From Bacteroidales bacterium (GTDB lineage: Bacteria; Bacteroidota; Bacteroidia; Bacteroidales; 4484-276): DNA of 64,000 bases. The notes under the pieces are model-generated. The model worked only from the letters and a program-made list of their open reading frames with translations, did not search any database and had not been told where the DNA came from. Positions 42,767 through 50,646 of the stretch are shown in pieces. Position 1 is the first letter of the stretch; every line of letters starts with the position of its first letter. The translations under genes were made by a program, and so were the position numbers. The stretch lies in assembly GCA_035647615.1 (NCBI GenBank), contig DASRND010000032.1:186001-250000 (forward strand), given 5' to 3'.

Positions 42767-44848
42767 TTGCGTGTGGTAACCGAATATTCCGGTTGGTTTT
42801 TTATTTTGTGCGTCGTCCTCGCACTGGCGTATGCTGGTATTTTATACTATCGAAATCCACGTGAGGAATTTTCGACAGTGCTTACACGATGGCTCGCTGC
42901 ATTCCGGTTTCTGGCCATCGTCCTGCTTGCCTTTTTGCTCCTCTCGCCTTTGCTCAAAACCGTTTTTCGCACCAGCGAGAAGCCCGTTATCATTTTTGCT
43001 CAGGACAATACCGCATCGCTGACCATTGGCACCGATACCACCTTTTATCGACAACAGTACCCGAAGATGGCTGCTTCACTTATCGACGATCTTAAGGGTG
43101 AATATGAAGTAAAAACTTTCGCTTTCGCTGATAAAGTAACCGAGGAAGCTGCTTACGATTATGGCGGCATGCAAACCGACCTGTCGGCGCTCATCGATGA
43201 TTTGCTGGTGCGTTTTGCCAATCGCAATGTTGGGGCGCTCATCCTGGCCACCGACGGAATTTACAACCACGGCATCAACCCGTTGTACAACACGTCGCGC
43301 ATCAAATTCCCTGTTTATACCGTGGCGCTTGGCGATACTTCGGTACACCGCGATCTTTTGGTAAACAAAGTAAACTTCAACAGAATAGCTTTCAAAGGCA
43401 ACACTTTCCCCATCGAGGTGCTTGCCGAGGCACACATGCTGGCCGGAACCAGGAGCACCCTTACGGTAACCCGGGCGGGCGTCACCTTGTTTTCGAAAGC
43501 CATAGAGATAACCTCCGACGATTTTTTTGAGACAATCAAATTGCAGCTTGAAGCTAATGAAGCGGGTTTGCAGCGTTACAGCATTCGTTTGGCACCGGTC
43601 AAAGATGAGATTACCACCCTCAACAACAGCCAGGATATTTTTATAGATGTGCTCGACGCCCGCCAGAAGATTTTGATACTGGTCGCTGCTCCCCATCCCG
43701 ACATTGCTGCTTTGCGTTCGGCCATCGAAAGTAATTACAACTACGAAGTGGATGTGAAGATGGCTGCCGAATTTGATGGCGTGGTGCAGGGGTACAATCT
43801 TGTGGTGATGCATCAATTGCCTTCCGCAACGCTGCCGGTAGAAAATGTGATAAAAAATGCCGCTAATTCCAAACTTCCGTTGTTGTATGTGCTGGGAGTG
43901 TCGACGGACATCAACCGGTTGAACGGCCTTGACGCCGGCTTGCGCATCACCGCCAATCAGGTAAATTTTAACGAGGCGGTGCCGGTGCTAAATCCCGATT
44001 TTGTGTTGTTCAATCTGAGCGACGATACGCGGAAAGCCATTGCCGACTGGCCGCCGCTGGTTGCGCCTTTCGGCGACTATCGGTTGCTGACATCTGCGTC
44101 GGTACTTTTCTATCAGAAAATTGGAAGCCTGACCACGGAGTTGCCGTTGGTGGTTTTTAATCAAAACCTTGAAACAAAAACGGGTATTATTGCGGGCGAA
44201 GGCCTTTGGAAATGGAGGCTGCACAATTATTTAAAAAACAGCAACCATCAGGCGTATGATGAAGTGGTGACGCGGATGATCCAGTATCTGGCCGTGAAGG
44301 TGAACAAGAGCTTTTTTGATGTGGCCGGTGCTAATAATTTTGTGGAAAACGAGCCGGTGATACTCACCGCCGAGGTATACAACCAAAGCTACGAGCCCAT
44401 CAACGAGCCGGAGGTTGAAATCACTATCAGCAACAGCGATGGCGACACTTATCCTTTTGTTTTTGGTAAAACTGCCCGCGCCTACCAGCTCAATGCCGGC
44501 GCCCTTCCGGTGGATAATTACACCTGGGAAGCCAAAGTGCATGTGGGCGACAAAGTTTTTACCGACCGCGGTGCCTTCAGCATTTCGCCGCTCAACATCG
44601 AAACCATCAACACACGCGCCGATCACAACCTGCTGTTTCAGTTGGCCGAAAAAACCAACGGCCGGATGATTTATCCTGACTCCCTGCCGCAGCTTGCCGA
44701 CGAGTTGCGCAAGCGCGCTGATATTACCACCATCACCTACAGCACCCGCCAGTACACAGAGCTGGTAAATCTGCCCTGGATTTTGATTTTGATCATCACG
44801 CTTCTTTCGGTCGAGTGGCTGCTGAGAAAAAGGAATGGGTCGTATTGA
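42767..44848 (+). CDS. Membrane protein with BatA-like start and VWA-like region
   Basis: A 693-residue protein. The start has two hydrophobic segments (FFILCVVLALAYAGILYYR and AFRFLAIVLLAFLLLSPLL), resembling the N termini of Bat-type aerotolerance proteins. A large exterior region follows in which PVIIFAQDNTASL and VGALILATDGIYNHG resemble a degenerate von Willebrand A site. It ends in another membrane helix (NLPWILILIITLLSVEWLL) and a short basic tail. The start is TTG at 42767, supported by AAGGAGG six bases upstream, unusual strength for this group. The function is unknown; it is 35 bp downstream of fabG. Confidence 0.65.
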   Translation: MRVVTEYSGWFFILCVVLALAYAGILYYRNPREEFSTVLTRWLAAFRFLAIVLLAFLLLSPLLKTVFRTSEKPVIIFAQDNTASLTIGTDTTFYRQQYPKMAASLIDDLKGEYEVKTFAFADKVTEEAAYDYGGMQTDLSALIDDLLVRFANRNVGALILATDGIYNHGINPLYNTSRIKFPVYTVALGDTSVHRDLLVNKVNFNRIAFKGNTFPIEVLAEAHMLAGTRSTLTVTRAGVTLFSKAIEITSDDFFETIKLQLEANEAGLQRYSIRLAPVKDEITTLNNSQDIFIDVLDARQKILILVAAPHPDIAALRSAIESNYNYEVDVKMAAEFDGVVQGYNLVVMHQLPSATLPVENVIKNAANSKLPLLYVLGVSTDINRLNGLDAGLRITANQVNFNEAVPVLNPDFVLFNLSDDTRKAIADWPPLVAPFGDYRLLTSASVLFYQKIGSLTTELPLVVFNQNLETKTGIIAGEGLWKWRLHNYLKNSNHQAYDEVVTRMIQYLAVKVNKSFFDVAGANNFVENEPVILTAEVYNQSYEPINEPEVEITISNSDGDTYPFVFGKTARAYQLNAGALPVDNYTWEAKVHVGDKVFTDRGAFSISPLNIETINTRADHNLLFQLAEKTNGRMIYPDSLPQLADELRKRADITTITYSTRQYTELVNLPWILILIITLLSVEWLLRKRNGSY

Positions 44849-44980
44849 TAATAGTTGGCCAGGGGAATAAAATTTTCGAAGAATCAAATCACAAATATAT
44901 TCCAAGTTCCAAATGTCAAATACGTGCTCCTGTTTTGGGTTTTTAATTTTTTGAAATTGGATATTACTTTTATTTTAAAA

Positions 44981-45100
44981 CTGTGCCTTTAGGCACAAAA
45001 TACGGGTAGAACAATGATGATGCGACAATGCCGTCCCGTACGGGACGGAATATCAGGACGAGTCCTTATGTCTACCCACATAACATTCCTACGGGATTTT
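44981..45100. repeat. Palindromic mosaic repeat, copy A
   Basis: Ordered blocks: the palindrome TGTGCCTTTAGGCACA, then ACGGGTAGA, then the palindrome CCGTCCCGTACGGGACGG at 45031-45048, then TCTACCC and TTCCTACGGGA. Copy B at 58253-58370 has the same blocks in reverse-complement order. It lies in the 374-bp gap between the membrane protein and the M48 protease genes, which otherwise shows nothing. Confidence 0.8.
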
Positions 45101-45222
45101 AAGAAGTATTTGAGCGTAAATAAACTACCCACTTTAATGACCATTCTTTGTTTGGATTTTGCTCTCTGTAATTTGGGAATTTTAATCAAATCCTGATTCT
45201 TAAAAAAAAAGACACAAAATAA

Positions 45223-46467
45223 ATGATTACACCCACACTTGTTTTCACCATCATCCTGGTCATCGTCATTGCCGATTTCGCCTTTGAACGCTTGCTCGAT
45301 TACCTCAACACTACCCGTTGGAGCGATGTGCTTCCTGATGAACTATGCGGCATTTATGATGAAAACGCCTATCAAAAGTCGCAGCAGTATCAGCGTGTCA
45401 ATCATCGGTTTGGAATGATTACTTCCACGGTGAGCTTCGCGGCGCTGCTGGCCATGCTTTGGTGGGGCGGCTTTGCCTGGCTCGACACCTGGCTGCGGCA
45501 CTTTACCGAAAACCCGATTTGGCTGGCGCTCCTGTTTTTCGGTGTGCTTTCCCTTGCATCCTCCATCATCTCGCTGCCTTTCAGTATTTACGACACCTTT
45601 GTGATCGAAGCCCGATTTGGTTTTAATAAAACCACACCACGTACTTTTGTCCTCGATTTGCTCAAAGGAGCATTGTTGGGAGCCGTGGTAGGCGGTGGAC
45701 TTTTGGCGCTTATTATCTGGATTTATCTGATGAGCGGCTCCTGGTTTTGGCTGATTGCGTGGGGTGTGGTGGTAGTTTTCAGCATTTTTATGACGCTGTT
45801 TTATTCCAATCTCATCGTTCCTTTATTTAATAAACAAACTCCTCTTGCAGAAGGTGAGCTGCGCGATGCCATCGAGAAGTTTGCAGCACGCACAGGGTTT
45901 CATCTAAAAAACATTTATGTTATCGATGGTTCGCGCCGCAGCACCAAAGCCAACGCTTATTTTACCGGGCTTGGCGCAAAAAAGCGCATCGTGCTCTACG
46001 ACTCGCTTATCGAAAAACATACTACCGACGAGCTGGTGGCGGTACTTGCGCACGAGATCGGTCATTACAAAAAGAAACATACCCTGCTTGGTCTGCTGCT
46101 GGGCATTGTGCAAACGGGCATCACCTTTTTTCTTTTGTCGTTGTTTCTCGGTGAACCCTTTCTCACTCAGGCGTTGGGTGTCGAAACCCACAGCTTCCAC
46201 ATTGCTGTGCTTGCTTTTGGGCTTATTTATGCGCCTGTTTCGCTGTTGACGGGTATTGTGATGAACATCATCTCTCGCCGAAACGAATACGCTGCCGACC
46301 GTTTTGCAGCGGTTCATTTTTCGGCAGCACCACTCATGACGGCGCTTAAGCACCTTTCCGCCGATAATCTGAGCAACCTGCGCCCACATCCTGCTGTGGT
46401 GTTTGTGCATTATTCACACCCGCCCCTGCTGCAGCGGTTGGCGGCGCTGAAATCAGTTAATTGTTAA
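45223..46467 (+). CDS. M48 family metalloprotease (Ste24-like)
   Basis: A 414-residue membrane zinc protease. AVLAHEIGHYKKKHT contains HExxH (His277, Glu278, His281) and NEYAADRFAA supplies the third ligand Glu355. Several hydrophobic segments precede and surround the active site, as in the CAAX prenyl protease Ste24 family. N-terminal residues (TLVFTIILVIVIADFAFERL) form the first helix. Bacterial members take part in membrane protein quality control, but the target here is unknown. It stands alone, flanked by repeat-filled gaps. Confidence 0.92.
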   Translation: MITPTLVFTIILVIVIADFAFERLLDYLNTTRWSDVLPDELCGIYDENAYQKSQQYQRVNHRFGMITSTVSFAALLAMLWWGGFAWLDTWLRHFTENPIWLALLFFGVLSLASSIISLPFSIYDTFVIEARFGFNKTTPRTFVLDLLKGALLGAVVGGGLLALIIWIYLMSGSWFWLIAWGVVVVFSIFMTLFYSNLIVPLFNKQTPLAEGELRDAIEKFAARTGFHLKNIYVIDGSRRSTKANAYFTGLGAKKRIVLYDSLIEKHTTDELVAVLAHEIGHYKKKHTLLGLLLGIVQTGITFFLLSLFLGEPFLTQALGVETHSFHIAVLAFGLIYAPVSLLTGIVMNIISRRNEYAADRFAAVHFSAAPLMTALKHLSADNLSNLRPHPAVVFVHYSHPPLLQRLAALKSVNC

Positions 46468-46914
46468 TCGTTAATTGTTTGCCTGGATCACCATCCATTA
46501 CAACAAATTACTATCAATTACGCCGAGCCTGAAGGCCGGAGTTAGTGATTCTTCGTAACTATTTTGGTGGTAGAATCTAATTCAACATGATAAAGACCCC
46601 ATCCCCGCACCACCCCGTGAGTGATGTCATTCGCTAACCCTGCCCTTCAGGGCGGGGTTCATAAAACCCTGAAAGATTTCGCGCGGGTTTTAGCCCGTAA
46701 CCTTTTCTAATCCACATTTGCTCATAAACTCATTTTATGGGCTTATTTAGGGTTAAAGCCCCAAGAAATTACGAATTCTTTAATCCCCGGCCTAAAGACC
46801 GGGGTTAGTGATTCTTTTCTGAAAAATCATTAAAAATCAGCCTTTTCCTTGTCGAATTATGTCATCGGTAGAGAAAAGTGTTACTTTTGATTCACTACAA
46901 AAAGTCTAAAGATT
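46468..46914. repeat. Repeat-rich intergenic region of hairpins
   Basis: A 447-bp gap holding several GC-rich hairpins: GAGCCTGAAGGCCGGAGTTA at 46525, AACCCTGCCCTTCAGGGCGG ending GGTT at 46637-46659, CGGGTTTTAGCCCG at 46684-46697, and CCCCGGCCTAAAGACCGGGG at 46785-46804. The first and last share the tail GTTAGTGATTCTT. They form one dispersed family, seen again at 48911-48972. No gene is visible. Confidence 0.7.
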
Positions 46915-47781
46915 ATGAAAGACCCGATTATTATCATTGGCATGCCCCGTTCCGGAGCTTCATTTGTTTCCGAATTGCTGCATCTCTCCGGCATCTTTAT
47001 GGGTGCCGACCGCAAGCACAACGGCGAGTCGCAACTCTTTACCGACATCAACCACTGGATATTTGCCCAGGCGGGTGCCAACTGGGACAACCCGTATAAC
47101 ATGCAGTTTATTAATGAGGATTTTAAAACCAAAGCGGCCAAAAATCTGAAGCGCCAGCTCAAAGGCAAAAGTCTGCGGCAGTATCTGGGCGACGAGCGGC
47201 ATGGCTATCGCAATTACGAGCGCATCAATTTCGACTGGGGCTGGAAAGACCCGCGTAGCACCTTCACCCTCGAAATGTGGAGGATGCTTTTTGAAGATGC
47301 GCGAATCATTAACGTGTACCGCAATCCGGTAGATTCAGCCGAGAGTCTGCGGCGATACTGCATGGAGTATCAGCAGGTGCATTTGAAGTCTTTCCTGGGA
47401 GGTTTCAAACGAGGTCGCCTGGCCCGCAAGCTAACCCATCAGCGCCTCTACGACTTCTCCTTGCGAGCCCTTCACATCGAAGAAGGTTATAAACTATGGC
47501 AACAGTACATCACCGAAGCCAACCGCATACAGCAAGCTACCGGTTTCAAAGTATGGAACGTGCGGTTTGAAAATCTCATGCAGAATCCACAGGCCGAAAT
47601 CGAAAACCTATTTGCTTTTCTCGGCTTCAAAGTTCCCGACGGCATTTACAAAGAAATGGAACCCCGGATTTCTGAAAAGAAAGTGTATGCTTTCCTCAAC
47701 GACAAACACCTCTGCGAATATTACCAAACCATTCGCAACCAGTCATTGGTAACGGAGATGAATTACCACGATATCGGCTAA
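46915..47781 (+). CDS. Sulfotransferase family protein
   Basis: A 288-residue PAPS-dependent sulfotransferase-like protein. IIIIGMPRSGASFVSELLHL at the N terminus is the 5'-phosphosulfate-binding loop, and VYRNPVDSAESLRRYCMEY near residue 140 is the 3'-phosphate-binding motif with conserved Arg and Ser. The C-terminal part has NVRFENLMQNPQAEIENLF, common in such enzymes. The likely acceptor is a glycan or small molecule, unknown here. Its immediate neighbours are repeats and a tRNA, giving no clue to the pathway. Confidence 0.85.
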   Translation: MKDPIIIIGMPRSGASFVSELLHLSGIFMGADRKHNGESQLFTDINHWIFAQAGANWDNPYNMQFINEDFKTKAAKNLKRQLKGKSLRQYLGDERHGYRNYERINFDWGWKDPRSTFTLEMWRMLFEDARIINVYRNPVDSAESLRRYCMEYQQVHLKSFLGGFKRGRLARKLTHQRLYDFSLRALHIEEGYKLWQQYITEANRIQQATGFKVWNVRFENLMQNPQAEIENLFAFLGFKVPDGIYKEMEPRISEKKVYAFLNDKHLCEYYQTIRNQSLVTEMNYHDIG

Positions 47782-47834
47782 GTTTATTAAAGAGCAAAAC
47801 ATTTCGCTTAAAGCAAAAATATTTTCAAAAAAAG

Positions 47835-47864
47835 TTTGTTGGGAAAGAAAAGACTATATCTTTG
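47835..47864 (+). promoter_or_regulatory. Promoter of tRNA-Asp
   Basis: TTTG at 47835-47838 and TATCTTTG at 47857-47864, 18 bp apart, form a full Bacteroidota promoter. The tRNA begins 37 bp further on. Confidence 0.75.
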
Positions 47865-47901
47865 CAGCCGTTTTGAAAACGAAGTTCTCGATAAAAATCA
47901 T

Positions 47902-47975
47902 GGTCCGGTAGTTCAGTTGGTTAGAATGCCTGCCTGTCACGCAGGAGGTCGCGAGTTCGAGTCTCGTCCGGACCG
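47902..47975 (+). tRNA. tRNA-Asp (anticodon GTC)
   Basis: A 74-nt cloverleaf. The acceptor stem GGTCCGG pairs with CCGGACC, and the D arm and T arm (GCGAG TTCGAGT CTCGT) are regular. The anticodon stem CCTGC/GCAGG holds the loop CTGTCAC with anticodon GTC. The CCA end is not encoded; the discriminator base is G. A terminator follows. Confidence 0.95.
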
Positions 47976-47982
47976 CTCACAG

Positions 47983-48026
47983 AAACAGGGAGTTAGAGTA
48001 AAATCTAACTCCCTGTTTTGTTTTTT
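47983..48026 (+). terminator. Terminator after tRNA-Asp
   Basis: AAACAGGGAGTTAGA pairs perfectly with TCTAACTCCCTGTTT across a six-base loop and is followed by TGTTTTTT. It starts seven bases after the tRNA end. Confidence 0.95.
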
Positions 48027-48102
48027 GGGGGTTGTTTGGTGAGAGGATGGAAAGAACCGTTGTCGGGTTGTCAAGTTGTAAGCCATCACTTTTTTTGATT
48101 CT

Positions 48103-48852
48103 TCAATCGTCACTCGTCAATTCTTTGTCTTTGCTTACGATAAGTCGGATTTTTTCGACATCACTCACGGCATGCTGATATTCGGGAATTTGCGGCAGAG
48201 CGCCCATACGGACATCTTCGTTGCGGTAGCTCATCTGGCTGTTTACAAGCGATTGCGCCGACATGTGAAATGTGGTAGCGGCGGTTCTTTTTTTGAGCCA
48301 TTGCAGGTTGTCGGCATTTACTCCCGAACCCGGCATAATTTGTATTCGCCCGGCAGCCTGCTCCACAAGCTGTGCGATAAGCTCCACGCCGTCGCTGGCT
48401 TTGTTTTTTTGGCCGGAGGTAAGCAGGCAGTCGGCTTTTAATTGTATCAGTTGTTCGAGCGCCTCGCCGGCATCGCGGCACACATCAAAAGCGCGGTGGA
48501 ATGTTACGTGCATCGGTCGCGCCAAATCAATCAGCTCAGCGATGCGCTCTGTATCAATGGTGCCATCGGCATTCAAAATCCCGATCACCACGCCATCTGC
48601 ACCAACATCTTTACAAAACTGGATTTCGTCTTTCATGATTTCCATCTCATGCGCGTTGTAGAGGAAATCGCCACCACGCGGACGTATCAGCACATGCAGG
48701 CCGATGCTGAGATATTTTCGCGCAAGGCGTATTGTACCTGCCGAGGGAGTGGTTCCACCGTCATAAAGATTGTCGCAAAGTTCCACCCGCGCGGCTCCGC
48801 CCATTTGCGCATTTAGCGCCGATTGTAATCCATTCGCACATATTTCGATCAT
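48103..48852 (-). CDS. cutC: Copper homeostasis protein CutC
   Basis: A 249-residue TIM-barrel protein of the CutC family, linked with copper tolerance, though its true biochemical role is uncertain. Recognisable segments are MIEICANGLQSALNAQMGGA, RVELCDNLYDGGTTPSAG, GLHVLIRPRGGDFLYNAHEM and VTFHRAFDVCRDAGEAL. I chose the ATG at 48852 (MIEICANGL); a frame opening 72 bases upstream would add a basic Lys-rich tail not seen in the family. It is convergent with the tRNA and ends near its terminator. Confidence 0.92.
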   Translation of the reverse strand: MIEICANGLQSALNAQMGGAARVELCDNLYDGGTTPSAGTIRLARKYLSIGLHVLIRPRGGDFLYNAHEMEIMKDEIQFCKDVGADGVVIGILNADGTIDTERIAELIDLARPMHVTFHRAFDVCRDAGEALEQLIQLKADCLLTSGQKNKASDGVELIAQLVEQAAGRIQIMPGSGVNADNLQWLKKRTAATTFHMSAQSLVNSQMSYRNEDVRMGALPQIPEYQHAVSDVEKIRLIVSKDKELTSDD

Positions 48853-49183
48853 AGTTTTTAGTTTTAATTTTTCTTCATTTACAAAATTATCCTGTTTCTT
48901 TCTTTTATTTGGGCTAAAGCCCAATGGAATTTCCCAGTCTATTGTCCCCGACCTAAAGGCTGGGGTTATTGATCAGCATGGTACAAAATGTCTTGTCAGA
49001 GCCAATTCCAAAACGTTGAATAGTTTGTTTTTTTGATTTTGATCTATTTGAGATTTTTTTGATTTTTGATTTATTGTTGTTTGGGATTTCTAAAGAGGAT
49101 TTCAATGTTAACCTGAAAGCCGCCCTCATTTGTGTTTTGGCAAAACTAAAAAACTTACTTTTACTTTTTCAAAATAAAAAAAT
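48853..49183. repeat. Intergenic region with palindromic repeats
   Basis: A 331-bp gap between cutC and ldcA. It contains GGGCTAAAGCCC at 48911-48922 and TCCCCGACCTAAAGGCTGGG with tail GTTATTGAT at 48945-48972, a third copy of the hairpin family near 46.8 kb. The remainder is AT-rich and should hold both promoters. Confidence 0.65.
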
Positions 49184-50101
49184 ATGATAACACCTGCTGC
49201 GCTCAAACCCAACGATCTGATAGGCATTGTATCCCCCGGAAAACATATGGATGCTGCGTTGATCGACCGTGCTGCCAAGCTAATCAACCAGCTCGGTTAT
49301 CGTGTTAAAATTGGAGAATATGCCACTGGGCGTCATCATTATTTTTCGGGAACGGATGCGGAGCGTACCCGCGATTTCCAAACGATGCTGGGCGACGCTG
49401 AGGTGAAGCTGATTTTGTGTTCGCGTGGGGGCTATGGATCGGCATGCATCATCGACCGGCTCGATTTTACACGGTTTTTGCAACAGCCTAAATGGATAGC
49501 AGGCTACAGCGACATCACTGTTTTTCATTCGCACCTGTTGCGAATGTTTGGTGTAGAAAGCCTGCACGCCATCATGCCCCTCGATTTTGGCGACGATCTG
49601 AAACCAGATGAGCCTTTGCGTAAGATGCTGGAAGCCGCCGGTGGCCGACAGCAGCATTATCGAATTGAAGCTCATCCAAATAACCGTAGCGGAATTGCAC
49701 GCGCAACACTCACCGGTGGCAACCTTTCGGTGCTTTGTAGCCTTCTGTGCACAGCTTCGGAGGTGGACACCGCCGGAAAAATTCTGTTTATCGAAGAAGT
49801 GGCCGAAAATGGTTACCACATCCACCGGCTGATGAACACGCTGCTGCGCGCAAAAAAACTCGACCGGCTGGCTGGCCTGGTTGTAGGCGGACTTATACCC
49901 GTGGCCGACGATGACTTTGGGATGAGCGCAGCAGAAATTATCGCCCAAGCGGTAGCTCCATATAATTATCCGGTGGCTTTTGGCTTTCCGGCAGGGCATT
50001 TTCATAATAACTACCCGCTTATCATGGGGCGCACGTATCAGTTGGAAGTGGGTGAAACCTCTACATTACACAGTTTGGAGAATCATGCAATGTTTCATTA
50101 A
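49184..50101 (+). CDS. ldcA: LD-carboxypeptidase (muramoyltetrapeptide carboxypeptidase)
   Basis: A 305-residue S66-family peptidase that removes the terminal D-Ala from murein tetrapeptides during peptidoglycan recycling, in the cytoplasm. The predicted triad is Ser109 in WIAGYSDITVFHSH, Glu204 in ILFIEEVAENGYHIHR and His272 in GFPAGHFHNNYPLIMG, with spacing close to that of characterised LdcA. There is no signal peptide. It complements the AmgK/MurU-like sugar salvage genes 18 kb away. It starts 17 bp before yraN. Confidence 0.92.
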   Translation: MITPAALKPNDLIGIVSPGKHMDAALIDRAAKLINQLGYRVKIGEYATGRHHYFSGTDAERTRDFQTMLGDAEVKLILCSRGGYGSACIIDRLDFTRFLQQPKWIAGYSDITVFHSHLLRMFGVESLHAIMPLDFGDDLKPDEPLRKMLEAAGGRQQHYRIEAHPNNRSGIARATLTGGNLSVLCSLLCTASEVDTAGKILFIEEVAENGYHIHRLMNTLLRAKKLDRLAGLVVGGLIPVADDDFGMSAAEIIAQAVAPYNYPVAFGFPAGHFHNNYPLIMGRTYQLEVGETSTLHSLENHAMFH

Positions 50102-50118
50102 AATAAAAATCTGAAATC

Positions 50119-50481
50119 ATGGCACAACACAACGAAACAGGAGAGCAGGGTGAGGAGCTTGCCGCCCAATATCTGGCCAATGCCGGCTACAAAATCCTGG
50201 AAAGAAACTGGCATTTTGGCAAAAATGAAATCGACCTCATTGCGCAGGACGGCGAGTTTATCGTCTTTGCCGAGGTAAAAACCCGTCGCACGGCCAGTTT
50301 TGGCGAGCCGGAGGTTTTTGTGACACGCGCCAAGCAACGCGCCATCATCAAAGCTGCCAATGGTTATTTTATGATAAAAAATGCGCAGCTCGAAGCTCGC
50401 TTCGACATCATCAGCGTGCTGTATCACGGCACCAACTTCACGGTGAAACAAATTAAAAATGCGTTCTATCCTACTTTGTGA
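50119..50481 (+). CDS. yraN: YraN family protein (UPF0102)
   Basis: A 120-residue protein of a widespread conserved family with an endonuclease-like fold. GEQGEELAAQYLANAGYKIL and NWHFGKNEIDLIAQDGEF then IVFAEVKTRR carry the family core, in which Glu, Asp, Glu and Lys positions resemble a nuclease site (EIDLI...FAEVKTR). The exact function is unknown; DNA processing has been suggested for the family. It is probably co-transcribed with ldcA. Confidence 0.92.
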   Translation: MAQHNETGEQGEELAAQYLANAGYKILERNWHFGKNEIDLIAQDGEFIVFAEVKTRRTASFGEPEVFVTRAKQRAIIKAANGYFMIKNAQLEARFDIISVLYHGTNFTVKQIKNAFYPTL

Positions 50482-50646
50482 AGAACTCCTTTCATCCTGA
50501 AGGCAGATCGTAATATTATCTTTTGAAAAACACGATAATGTGTATTGTTATTCCGCATTTGATATCTTTATAAAAACCAATCCTATCTCGCAATTCACAC
50601 CCAAAAATTCCATCACCAAGCAGCGCACATCAATATTTGATTAATT

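Noticed and set aside
45014..45196. 60-codon frame in the 45-kb gap
   Set aside because: It is made of palindromic repeat DNA and has no coding features.
47836..48042. 68-codon frame spanning tRNA-Asp
   Set aside because: It contains the whole tRNA and its terminator, so it is not a gene.
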